The position numbers and the translations under genes were made by a program. The notes beneath the pieces were generated by a model. The model saw only the letters and a list, made by a program, of their open reading frames with translations. It was not told where the DNA came from and made no database searches. This document shows positions 1 through 5,900 of a DNA stretch of 6,916 nt, one piece after another (the first letter of the stretch is position 1; every line of letters starts with the position of its first letter). Origin of the DNA: Victivallales bacterium (GTDB lineage Bacteria > Verrucomicrobiota > Lentisphaeria > Victivallales > JAADHT01); NCBI GenBank assembly GCA_016930955.1, contig JAFGFR010000146.1, positions 1 to 6,916 of the forward strand. The letters run 5' to 3'.

Positions 1-25
1 AAAAAGGTGAAAAGCGAGATAATCC

Positions 26-35
26 TAACATGTTA
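26..35. repeat. 10-bp perfect palindrome TAACATGTTA
   Basis: The sequence TAACATGTTA is self-complementary and sits in an AT-rich stretch at the left edge of the window. A near match, TAACATGTGA, occurs at 5811-5820, and both lie upstream of a copy of the 43-bp repeat (by about 60 and 17 bp). It could be a protein-binding site or chance. Nothing else supports a function. Confidence 0.3.
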
Positions 36-62
36 TATACAAATATTTTACCTGTCATTTTT

Positions 63-95
63 GAGATTTAACTGCTTCATTTAGGTTCAAATCTC
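63..95. repeat. Short hairpin adjoining repeat copy 1
   Basis: GAGATTT (63-69) and AAATCTC (89-95) are perfect inverted repeats around a 19-nt spacer. The right arm ends one base before repeat copy 1 begins at 97. Copy 2 is likewise preceded by the right arm of an inverted repeat, so this arrangement may belong to the repeat unit. The stem is short and AT-rich, and there is no T-tract to make it a convincing terminator. Confidence 0.35.
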
Positions 96-96
96 C

Positions 97-139
97 GCGT
101 GAACCGCGTTGGGGGCGCAGACGCGGCAGACGGTGCGGC
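97..139 (+). repeat. 43-bp dispersed repeat, copy 1
   Basis: This segment begins GCGTGAACCGCGTTGGG and matches 5838-5880 at 40 of 43 positions by direct alignment, in the same orientation and without gaps. It lies 108 nt beyond the stop codon of the SH3b gene, antisense to that transcript. The unit contains CCGCG and CGCGG arms that could form a small GC-rich hairpin. It also carries a TTG-initiated reading frame (MGAQxRQxVR) present in both copies, but what follows differs, so a coding role is unlikely. It is probably an intergenic repeat or the end of a small mobile element. Confidence 0.75.
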
Positions 140-247
140 GAAATGGCTGGTGCATACCATCAACTGCCTGCGACCGCCATTTCTCCGGCACCATCGGAAT
201 CGGGATTGATTCTGCTGGTCAAGGGTTCTTCATCTACCGGGGAATTT

Positions 248-1060
248 TTAATGTGATTGTCTTATCTTCTCCACGTCCACCACGGGACGCTTCCAGTTCT
301 TGACCCAGCGCTGAGTCCCAATCACATTGACATGCATCCTCTCAAAATCCTTGAGATCATGCTTCTCGGAACGTATATAGCACAGCGGGAAGAACTCCCC
401 GGCAACCTTCACCGCTACAGCATGGGTTACATAAACGGAGTCTTTCAGCGGCAACACGGTGCCGTCGACAGAAACCGTCCTCCCCTTGTCGTCGGTAAAG
501 GGCAGCGCCTCACCTTCAGCCGGGACAACTGACGGGACGGAAGCGCGTTCGGGTTCATTCGTGACAGAAGGAGCCTTCTCGGACAGACGCTCAGCCACCG
601 GTGCTTCCGTCGGCTTGGCCGTCAACTTCGCAGCGTTCTCGGGGGTGACATAGATGTACTGGGCGTTCACCCAGACAGTAATGTCCTTCGGAACCTCCAC
701 CTGGACCCAGTCTTCCCGGGCGTCGTCAACAACTTTCACAGGCTCCCCGGCAGATGCCAGCCGGTAGGACGTGAACGCAACGCTCGGGCCCGCTCGCAGA
801 TGCGCCTCCTTGACCACCCGGCCACCCTCGACAAAAGACTTGGCAACAAACACCTTCGTCCCGGACGGCGACTCTATTCGATACCAATCGGAATCATGCT
901 CAAGAACATTGACCTTGTCTCCCTTGTCAAGACGCGCAACAACCTCATAACGGGTGTTGGGCCTGACTCGCACATTCAGCTTGCTCGCGGTAACAGTCCC
1001 CTCAACACCAAAAAGATGCAATACAACAAAATAAAGAATCAACCCGGACAAAGCGCGCAT
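248..1060 (-). CDS. Exported bacterial SH3-domain protein with C-terminal OB-like domain
   Basis: This is a 270-residue protein with an N-terminal signal sequence: Arg2, a hydrophobic stretch at about 4-18, and likely cleavage near Gly21. Two bacterial SH3 (SH3b) modules follow. Residues 22-77 contain LNVRVRPN, KGDKV and a conserved DWY; residues 81-138 contain HLRAGPS, GEPVKVV, DWVQVEVP and VWVNAQYI. A Pro/Ala/Glu-rich linker spans about 139-188. The last 80 residues (VDGTVLPLKDSVYVTHAVAV, then VIGTQRWVKNWKRPVVDVEKI) look like a small OB-type beta barrel. SH3b domains usually bind cell-wall peptides or proteins, so an envelope role is inferred; no catalytic domain is visible. The gene starts 20 nt after the yebC stop and has its own Shine-Dalgarno site, so the two are probably co-transcribed. 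Family assignment is firm; the specific function is unknown. Confidence 0.88.
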   Translation of the reverse strand: MRALSGLILYFVVLHLFGVEGTVTASKLNVRVRPNTRYEVVARLDKGDKVNVLEHDSDWYRIESPSGTKVFVAKSFVEGGRVVKEAHLRAGPSVAFTSYRLASAGEPVKVVDDAREDWVQVEVPKDITVWVNAQYIYVTPENAAKLTAKPTEAPVAERLSEKAPSVTNEPERASVPSVVPAEGEALPFTDDKGRTVSVDGTVLPLKDSVYVTHAVAVKVAGEFFPLCYIRSEKHDLKDFERMHVNVIGTQRWVKNWKRPVVDVEKIRQSH

Positions 1061-1069
1061 TTTTTTCGT

Positions 1070-1075
1070 CTCCCC
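1070..1075 (-). promoter_or_regulatory. Ribosome-binding site of the SH3b gene
   Basis: On the minus strand GGGGAG lies 9 nt upstream of the ATG at 1060. It sits in the 20-nt gap after yebC, which supports both this start and translation from a shared mRNA. Confidence 0.7.
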
Positions 1076-1080
1076 ATTTA

Positions 1081-1839
1081 TCAGATGCCTTCGCCAGCCT
1101 GCTCCATCAGCTCCGACGACATCTCCACATTAGTGTACACCGACTGAACGTCCTCCTGCTCCTCAAGCCTCTCCGCCAACCTCAAAACCTGCCGAGCACA
1201 GTTCACGTCATCCACGGCAACAGAATTCTCGGCAACCTGAACCAACCCCGACTCCTCGATCTCAAGACCTGCATTGGAAAGTATTTCCGAAAATGCCTCG
1301 AAGGAATCAGGAGAACCCAACACTTCCGCAACCACACCATCGACCTCTATATCCTCCACCCCGGCATCTATCAGAAGTTCAAGCAGTTTCTCCTCTGTGG
1401 CCTTCTCTCCAGACACAAGAAATCTGGCCTTGCGCCGGAACATCCATGTCACCGCTCCGCTTCCCGCAAGACTCCCGTTGTTCCGATCGAAAATCATTCG
1501 TATCTCACCCGCTGTCCTGTTGCGGTTGTCCGACAAACACTCCACCAAAAACGCCACACCACCAACACCATACCCCTCATATACCATCTCCTCCAACGCC
1601 TCCCCCTCAAGCTCACCTGTACCCTTCTTTATCGCCCTTTCAACATTCGCGTTGGGCATGTTGGCCAACCTGGCGGCAGCAAGAGCCGTCCTTAACCTCG
1701 AATTCGCCTCCGGATCCCCTCCCCCATCGCGCGCAGAAACCATTATCTCCTTGGCCAGCCGGGAGAATACCCTGCCCTTCCTCTTGTCCGCAGCACCCTT
1801 CCTGTGCTTTATGTTCGCCCACTTGCTGTGTCCTGACAT
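1081..1839 (-). CDS. yebC: YebC/TACO1 family translation factor / regulatory protein
   Basis: This 252-residue protein has the length usual for the family (about 240-250). It opens with the signature MSGHSKWANIKHRKGAADKRKG, followed by FSRLAKEI, GGGDPEANSRLR, YEGYGVGG (commonly YEGYGPGG, so Pro is replaced by Val), CLSDNRNRT and, near the end, EDVQSVYTNVE. The three-domain YebC fold is therefore intact. YebC proteins were long annotated as DNA-binding transcriptional regulators. More recent work on bacterial members and mitochondrial TACO1 points to relief of ribosome stalling at proline-rich stretches, so a cytoplasmic role in translation is the likelier reading. The frame extends 16 codons upstream, but the ATG at 1839 is chosen because it gives the family N-terminus and is preceded by AAGGAGA. 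It is first in an operon with the SH3b gene. ruvC, a frequent neighbour in other bacteria, is absent here. Confidence 0.97.
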   Translation of the reverse strand: MSGHSKWANIKHRKGAADKRKGRVFSRLAKEIMVSARDGGGDPEANSRLRTALAAARLANMPNANVERAIKKGTGELEGEALEEMVYEGYGVGGVAFLVECLSDNRNRTAGEIRMIFDRNNGSLAGSGAVTWMFRRKARFLVSGEKATEEKLLELLIDAGVEDIEVDGVVAEVLGSPDSFEAFSEILSNAGLEIEESGLVQVAENSVAVDDVNCARQVLRLAERLEEQEDVQSVYTNVEMSSELMEQAGEGI

Positions 1840-1843
1840 AAAA

Positions 1844-1850
1844 TCTCCTT
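1844..1850 (-). promoter_or_regulatory. Ribosome-binding site of yebC
   Basis: AAGGAGA on the minus strand is followed by TTTT and the ATG at 1839. This strong Shine-Dalgarno decides between the 1839 start and the longer in-frame start at 1887. Confidence 0.85.
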
Positions 1851-1896
1851 GATAACTGTCACCTTCATCACGACCTTCCGAACGCAAACTCCCCTA

Positions 1897-1924
1897 ACTC
1901 TAGTGCGGAATCCCGAAAATTCAA
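1897..1924 (-). promoter_or_regulatory. Candidate sigma-70-like promoter of the yebC operon
   Basis: Reading the minus strand, TTGAAT (1924-1919) and TAGAGT (1902-1897) are separated by 16 bp and each matches its consensus at 4 of 6 positions. Transcription would begin near 1890, leaving a leader of about 50 nt. The -35-like hexamer lies inside the left arm of the inverted repeat at 1912-1975. The assignment rests on consensus matching alone. Confidence 0.35.
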
Positions 1925-1975
1925 AACCAAAGAGCCGTTTTTTGCATACTCCCGCTTGCCTTTGAATTTTTCGGG
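1912..1975. repeat. Inverted repeat between divergent yebC and tolC-like genes
   Basis: CCCGAAAATTCAAA (1912-1925) pairs with TTTGAATTTTTCGGG (1961-1975), giving 14 base pairs and one bulged base around a 35-nt spacer. Read outward on each strand, both arms present TTTGAATTTT(T)CGGG toward the gene they face. This symmetry fits twin binding sites or -35-containing elements of divergent promoters. An RNA hairpin is possible in either transcript, but no run of T follows to suggest a terminator. Confidence 0.55.
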
Positions 1976-2056
1976 TGTAGCTTAACGCCTGTTTTCCGCT
2001 CGTCGGACACCCTGTCATGAGATTAAAAACTTGATTGAAAATTTGGAATGTGCCGC

Positions 2057-3487
2057 ATGTCAAGCGTTCTTTTTATGAAGAGGCAACCTTACAAAACACT
2101 CCTTCCCCTGACAGTCTCCATACTGCTGGCAGCATTGCAGGGGTGCTACACCCCCGACCCCATACCCGAGGGCATATACGGCACAAGCTACACCGGCGCC
2201 TCTCAAAAGGACCGCAGAGCACTCCCGGAGGACTGCACCCAGCTTTCCATCGATATGGCCAAGAATATAGCGAAGCACAACAACCCGGACTACATCGCCA
2301 CACGCCATTCCATGGCCGCCGCATCTGCACGCTTCTACCAGTCCCTCGCCCCTTACTTCCCGACAATCACCGCCGACTACAGCATGTACGAGTACAAGGA
2401 TACCCCGCTGTCACAAGGCGGGCAGGGAAACAAAAGCAGAAGGTTCACCACAAAAACCAGCGGCATAACCGGCAGATGGCTCATCTTCGACGGGCTGATA
2501 AGAACCATGGACATGCTCGCAGCTAAGCATGAGCAGTCCCAGGCCGAGGCCCTGAACAGAGACTCTCTCAGGCTGCTCATGGAGTCCGTCAGGGTCTCAT
2601 ACAACAACATCATCCTCGCAAAGGACAAAATCCGGATATCAAAGGCCGACGAGGTCTTCAACAAACAGCTCTTCGATGAGACTAAAATAAAGTACGAGGC
2701 CGGCGCAGTGCCCCTCACAGACCTGCTCAACTTCGAAATCAAAATGAACAGCGCCAGCAGCGAGGTCATCGCAGACGAATACGAGTTCTTCACCGCAAGG
2801 ACAATACTCGCTGAGCTCATGGGATTGACTGAAGGCATAATCCCGGAACATTTGTTCCCAAACCTCGAACCAGTCAAAGAACAGTTCTCAATGGATATCA
2901 ACATCTACCTCGATACAGCCCTGCAGAGCAGACCCGACCTCAAGGCCTACAGAGAGGCTCTCGAGGCCGCGAAATACCGCACCGCAGCAAGATGGGGAGC
3001 GTTCCTCCCGACCGTCAACGCACAGATATCCTTCGGCCACCAGAGAAAAGACTGGGATACATCAGGAAGATGGCATTTCAGAAACCTCGGGCAGAACCAG
3101 AGCCTGAACTACGGCTTCGACGCAGAATGGGTGCTTTTCGACGGCGGCAGACGGATATTCGAGCTCCGTGAGGCACAGGCTAACATGGCAGTGTCAAAAC
3201 AGAACCTCGTCGAGCAATGGATCGCAGTCGTCACCGAAGTAAGACAAGCCTACGCCGACAGACTCCGCAGGGCAAAACAAATGGCCATATTCGAGAAAAA
3301 CCTCGCCCTGGTACAAAAAACCCGAGACCTCGTGGAAGAGGAATACAAAGCCGGCAACACCTCCATAACCAGACTTAATGAAGCCCAAAGGGATCTCGTC
3401 TTCGCAGACACCGACCTCTCGACCTCAATAATAGACCTGGAAAACGCCAAGGCAAGACTGGATGCCTCAGTCGGGATTCTCGAGTGA
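2057..3487 (+). CDS. TolC/OprM-type outer-membrane efflux lipoprotein
   Basis: This is a 476-residue outer-membrane factor with two OEP repeats. A signal peptide (MKRQ, hydrophobic core, LLAALQGC) ends in a lipobox at Cys30, so the mature protein is probably lipid-anchored like OprM or NodT. Repeat one spans about 64-256 and repeat two about 283-474. They align internally: LAPYFPTITADY with GAFLPTVNAQIS, WLIFDG with WVLFDG, KYEAGAVPLTDL with EYKAGNTSITRL. The family motif SRPDLKAY is present. The rest is long amphipathic helix typical of the periplasmic tunnel. Such proteins form the trimeric exit duct of RND, ABC/type I or MFS pumps; no adaptor or pump gene is in view. Starts at 2048, 2057 and 2075 are all possible. 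2057 is preferred because GGA lies 9 nt upstream, while 2075 would give the most typical lipoprotein leader. The phosphatase gene follows closely, suggesting co-transcription. Confidence 0.93.
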   Translation: MSSVLFMKRQPYKTLLPLTVSILLAALQGCYTPDPIPEGIYGTSYTGASQKDRRALPEDCTQLSIDMAKNIAKHNNPDYIATRHSMAAASARFYQSLAPYFPTITADYSMYEYKDTPLSQGGQGNKSRRFTTKTSGITGRWLIFDGLIRTMDMLAAKHEQSQAEALNRDSLRLLMESVRVSYNNIILAKDKIRISKADEVFNKQLFDETKIKYEAGAVPLTDLLNFEIKMNSASSEVIADEYEFFTARTILAELMGLTEGIIPEHLFPNLEPVKEQFSMDINIYLDTALQSRPDLKAYREALEAAKYRTAARWGAFLPTVNAQISFGHQRKDWDTSGRWHFRNLGQNQSLNYGFDAEWVLFDGGRRIFELREAQANMAVSKQNLVEQWIAVVTEVRQAYADRLRRAKQMAIFEKNLALVQKTRDLVEEEYKAGNTSITRLNEAQRDLVFADTDLSTSIIDLENAKARLDASVGILE

Positions 3488-3506
3488 CAAATCGATCTTC
3501 ATCGTC

Positions 3507-3511
3507 GGGGA
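3507..3511 (+). promoter_or_regulatory. Ribosome-binding site supporting the 3522 start
   Basis: GGGGA ends 10 nt before the ATG at 3522. The alternative ATG at 3462 has only AAGG 9 nt upstream and would overlap the preceding gene by 26 nt. The choice between them remains open. Confidence 0.45.
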
Positions 3512-3521
3512 CAAAACTCAG

Positions 3522-5510
3522 ATGCTCCGCCAATCCTTCAGTTTAGAGCCAGTTCCAATTGCCTCTTTAATCTCAGGCAGGTCACTTGGCTTCAAAATGA
3601 GTGCCGGGATACTCTCTCTGCTTATACCCATGCTCATAATCCTGTTCTACTACAACTATAGGGTCTCGCAGGATCTCCTAATGAAGAACGCGGCAGAGAA
3701 CGCCCGGAATCTGACCTTGGCCACACGCAATCGCATAGATCAGATTTTCCTTGGTGCAGAAAAGGTTACAAACACATTTGCGGCCATGGTTGCCGAGTCG
3801 GGTTTCGACGAGAAGCAGATGCACAAGCTACACAAGGTGTTCATCGGGGCAAACAAGGAGATATTCGGCACTTGCATGGCATTCGAGCCTGGAGTTGTAA
3901 AAAACCGTGACAAAGGTTTCGCCCCATACTATTTCCGCGATGACGGGGCAAAGCTGGGTTACAAGGACTTGATGGAATCCTATGACTACTTCACATGGGA
4001 GTGGTACAGCAGGCCCAAGGCCTTGGGACGGCCTGTCTGGACCGAGCCTTATTTCGACGAAGGCGGCGGAGATGTCCTGATGACCACCTATTCCGTGCCT
4101 CTCCTTAAGAAAGATTCTGACTCGCCAGCAGGGATAGCCACTGCAGACCTTTCACTGGATTTTCTCGAGGAAATAATGTCTTCAATAAGATTTTTCGATT
4201 CCGGCTACGGCTTCCTTGTTTCAGAGAAGGGCGTTTTCGTCACACACCCGAATAAATCTCTGGTGATGTCGGAGAACATTGCGGACCTGGCAAAAAAAAT
4301 GAATTCAAAGGAACTGAATGAGCTTTCAGTCTCAATGGATGAAAGGAGGGAGCAGCTCGTAAGGCACACATCCCTACTTAACGGTGAGGAAGGGTGGCTG
4401 TACCACACGCCATTGAAATTCGCACCTTGGACTTTGGCGGTATTTTTCAGCCATGACGAGCTGGTTGCCGATCTTAATGCCGCCAGCAGAGACATGGTAT
4501 TTATCGTCGTGCCGGGAGTGATTCTGATCCTGCTGGTGGTTGTCCTTATTTCGGGCAGGATCATTGCGCCATTGGGCAAGCTGACTTCTGCTGTATCCAA
4601 GATCGGGACAGGCGACATACAGACCGAACTTCCAGCAGTCAGGGCCAGAGACGAGATAGGAAAGCTGACAGAGGCTTTCGGGAGAATGCAGCAAGACCTG
4701 AAACGCTACATATCCGACATCAAGGACGCCACCATAGCAAAAGAAAAGATCGAAAGCGAGCTTAGGGTAGCCCATGAGATACAGATGAGCATCGTGCCCA
4801 GGATATTCCCCCCTTTCCCGGACATCGAGCAGTTCAGCATATTTGCCGCGCTGAAATCGGCCAAGGCCGTCGGAGGCGATATTTTCGACTTTTTCCTGAT
4901 AGACGACAGGCACTTGTGCTTCTCGGTGGGAGATGTCTCGGGGAAGGGTGTCCCGGCATCTTTGATGATGGCCATCACCCGGACATTGCTCCGCACCCAG
5001 GCTTCCGGTCAGACAGAGCCCGGTATAATAACCTCAAGAATAAACGATATCCTCTCTCGGGACAACGACGCCATGATGTTCGTCACGTTCTTCCTCGGCG
5101 TGCTGGATATAATGACAGGAGAGCTATACTTCACCAACTCCGGGCACAATCCACCCTTGCTTAAGAGAAAGGGGGAAAATGCGGTCTGGCTGGATGAAAG
5201 GCATGGCCTGCCTCTCGGAATAGATGGGGAGACTGAATACTTGTCTGACAGGATGATCCTAAAGGCCGAGGATTTGCTTGTGCTCTACACCGACGGAGTG
5301 ACGGAGGCAAGCAATCAGGCGCAGGAACTTTTCAACGAGGCACGACTCCTTGACCTGATCGAAAGCTGCCACACGAACGACCCCCAAAAAGTAACCCACA
5401 AGATCTGCGATGCCGTCGAGGATTTTGAGAAGGGGGCGGAGCAGGCAGACGATATCACAGTGCTCGTGCTGAGATTCAACTCGGACAGCACTGCTTCCGA
5501 CTCAACATAG
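3522..5510 (+). CDS. Membrane sensor PP2C phosphatase (dCache-HAMP-SpoIIE/RsbU type)
   Basis: This is a 662-residue transmembrane serine phosphatase (682 if translation starts at 3462). A first membrane helix spans about 28-44, then an extracytoplasmic double-Cache domain at about 50-320, including YDYFTWEWY, WTEPYFDEGGG, TTYSVPL and GIATADLS. A second helix lies at about 325-345, then HAMP (346-398), a coiled coil with AHEIQMSIVPR (400-428), and a PP2C/SpoIIE domain (438-652). Metal-ligand acidic residues are all present: D453 and D456 in GGDIFD, D471 in GDVSGKG, D591 in YTDGV, and D643/D644 in ADDIT. The expected reaction is manganese- or magnesium-dependent dephosphorylation of a STAS anti-anti-sigma protein in response to a periplasmic ligand, controlling a sigma factor through partner switching. 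No STAS or anti-sigma kinase gene adjoins it. It follows the TolC-like gene by 34 nt, so the two are probably co-transcribed. Domain calls are firm; ligand and target are unknown. Confidence 0.93.
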   Translation: MLRQSFSLEPVPIASLISGRSLGFKMSAGILSLLIPMLIILFYYNYRVSQDLLMKNAAENARNLTLATRNRIDQIFLGAEKVTNTFAAMVAESGFDEKQMHKLHKVFIGANKEIFGTCMAFEPGVVKNRDKGFAPYYFRDDGAKLGYKDLMESYDYFTWEWYSRPKALGRPVWTEPYFDEGGGDVLMTTYSVPLLKKDSDSPAGIATADLSLDFLEEIMSSIRFFDSGYGFLVSEKGVFVTHPNKSLVMSENIADLAKKMNSKELNELSVSMDERREQLVRHTSLLNGEEGWLYHTPLKFAPWTLAVFFSHDELVADLNAASRDMVFIVVPGVILILLVVVLISGRIIAPLGKLTSAVSKIGTGDIQTELPAVRARDEIGKLTEAFGRMQQDLKRYISDIKDATIAKEKIESELRVAHEIQMSIVPRIFPPFPDIEQFSIFAALKSAKAVGGDIFDFFLIDDRHLCFSVGDVSGKGVPASLMMAITRTLLRTQASGQTEPGIITSRINDILSRDNDAMMFVTFFLGVLDIMTGELYFTNSGHNPPLLKRKGENAVWLDERHGLPLGIDGETEYLSDRMILKAEDLLVLYTDGVTEASNQAQELFNEARLLDLIESCHTNDPQKVTHKICDAVEDFEKGAEQADDITVLVLRFNSDSTASDST

Positions 5511-5643
5511 ACCCGGCGTTAAGTAATCCTGTTTGTCGGGAGAATCGATCTCGATTTGAGCGGCCCATCACCAATATGAAGGGCTCAAGGCACGAGAGTC
5601 CCTCTCCATGGATTGGCTGGCTTCTGCCTTGCCCGTTGTCGTT

Positions 5644-5659
5644 GACGCAATCGTGCGTC
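5644..5659. repeat. Small hairpin GACGCA-ATCG-TGCGTC
   Basis: Six perfect base pairs close a 4-nt loop 133 nt beyond the phosphatase stop codon. It could contribute to transcript termination or mRNA 3'-end stability, but no T-run follows, so I do not call it a terminator. Confidence 0.35.
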
Positions 5660-5671
5660 GTCAATCTTCAA

Positions 5672-5681
5672 ACGTGCACGT
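5672..5681. repeat. 10-bp perfect palindrome ACGTGCACGT
   Basis: This self-complementary decamer lies 10 bp outside the left arm of the inverted-repeat element. It resembles a dimeric regulator site in form only; no regulator can be assigned. Confidence 0.3.
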
Positions 5682-5691
5682 CCACAGCGAA

Positions 5692-5848
5692 GCGGTTCAC
5701 GCAGAATTTTGAAATCGGCTCCTGGCTCTGAACTTTATCATTTTATCATTTTCTAATTGCGCATTCGGCAGAAACATGGTAGGTTTTGCTTCAGCAAGCC
5801 TTCTTAAGGATAACATGTGAGCCGATTTCAAAATTTTGCGTGAACCGC
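5692..5848. repeat. 157-bp element bounded by 30-bp terminal inverted repeats
   Basis: The left arm (5692-5721, starting GCGGTTCACGC) and right arm (5819-5848, ending GCGTGAACCGC) are complementary at 29 of 30 positions around a 97-bp spacer. The outer 11 bp of the right arm are the first 11 bp of the 43-bp repeat. The remaining 19 bp (GAGCCGATTTCAAAATTTT in the right arm) are absent from copy 1. The near-perfect arms indicate recent origin or active maintenance. A non-autonomous MITE-like element, a cruciform-forming intergenic repeat, or a long structured RNA leader for nrpR are all possible. No flanking target-site duplication is obvious. Confidence 0.75.
5786..5797. promoter_or_regulatory. 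Candidate operator palindrome TTGCT-tc-AGCAA
   Basis: A dyad of two 5-bp perfect arms sits inside the spacer of the inverted-repeat element, about 104 bp upstream of the nrpR ATG. It is placed where an autoregulatory operator could lie, but it does not match the GGAA-N6-TTCC operator known for methanococcal NrpR. This is a weak call. Confidence 0.2.
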
Positions 5849-5880
5849 GTTGGGAGCGCAGGCGCGGCAGAGGGTGCGGC
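5838..5880 (+). repeat. 43-bp dispersed repeat, copy 2
   Basis: This copy has the same orientation as copy 1 at 97-139 and differs at three positions (G/A, A/G and C/G substitutions, no gaps). It ends 20 nt before the nrpR ATG, so it probably forms part of the nrpR leader or promoter. Its first 11 bp also form the end of the right arm of the adjacent inverted repeat. Two copies about 5.7 kb apart in unrelated contexts suggest a genome-wide interspersed family. Confidence 0.75.
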
Positions 5881-5900
5881 AAATTTATTTGGATTATGCG

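Larger units (their letters stand above)
5511..5900. other. 390-bp non-coding region between the phosphatase gene and nrpR
   Basis: No frame here resembles a known protein; the short open frames look accidental. The region is rich in symmetry: AATCGA-tc-TCGATT at 5543-5556, a small hairpin at 5644-5659, ACGTGCACGT at 5672-5681, two tandem TTATCATT units at 5735-5750, TTGCT-tc-AGCAA at 5786-5797, the 157-bp inverted-repeat element and the second 43-bp repeat. The nrpR promoter must lie here unless nrpR is read from the phosphatase transcript. I could not identify a convincing -35/-10 pair or an intrinsic terminator with a T-tract. Confidence 0.7.

Noticed and set aside
97..139. Integron attC or CRISPR repeat interpretation of the 43-bp repeat
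   Set aside because: The GTTGGG and CCCAAC strings do not fit the attC core pattern. There are only two copies 5.7 kb apart, without regular spacers, integrase or cas genes.
109..303. 64-codon plus-strand frame starting in repeat copy 1
   Set aside because: It starts with TTG inside the repeat, overlaps the 3' end of the SH3b gene on the other strand, and has no recognisable protein features.
1274..1852. Long open frames on the plus strand opposite yebC (192 and 182 codons)
   Set aside because: They are antisense to a clear yebC. Their composition, very rich in Ser/Pro/Thr, is what the complement of that gene produces.
1840..1887. 16-codon upstream extension of yebC
   Set aside because: The added residues (MRSEGRDEG...) are not part of the YebC family, and the strong AAGGAGA site sits directly before the ATG at 1839.
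5511..5540. Intrinsic terminator after the phosphatase gene (CCCG ... CGGG)
   Set aside because: The stem is only about 4 bp around a loop of more than 20 nt and no T-tract follows.
5757..5785. nrpR promoter TTGCGC - 17 bp - TAGGTT
   Set aside because: Each hexamer matches consensus at only about 3 of 6 positions, which is no better than chance in a region of this length.
5850..5900. N-terminal extension of nrpR beginning at TTG (MGAQARQRVRQ...)
   Set aside because: The extension is encoded by the 43-bp dispersed repeat, which gives a nearly identical peptide start at 109 in an unrelated context. Family homology begins after ATG 5901.
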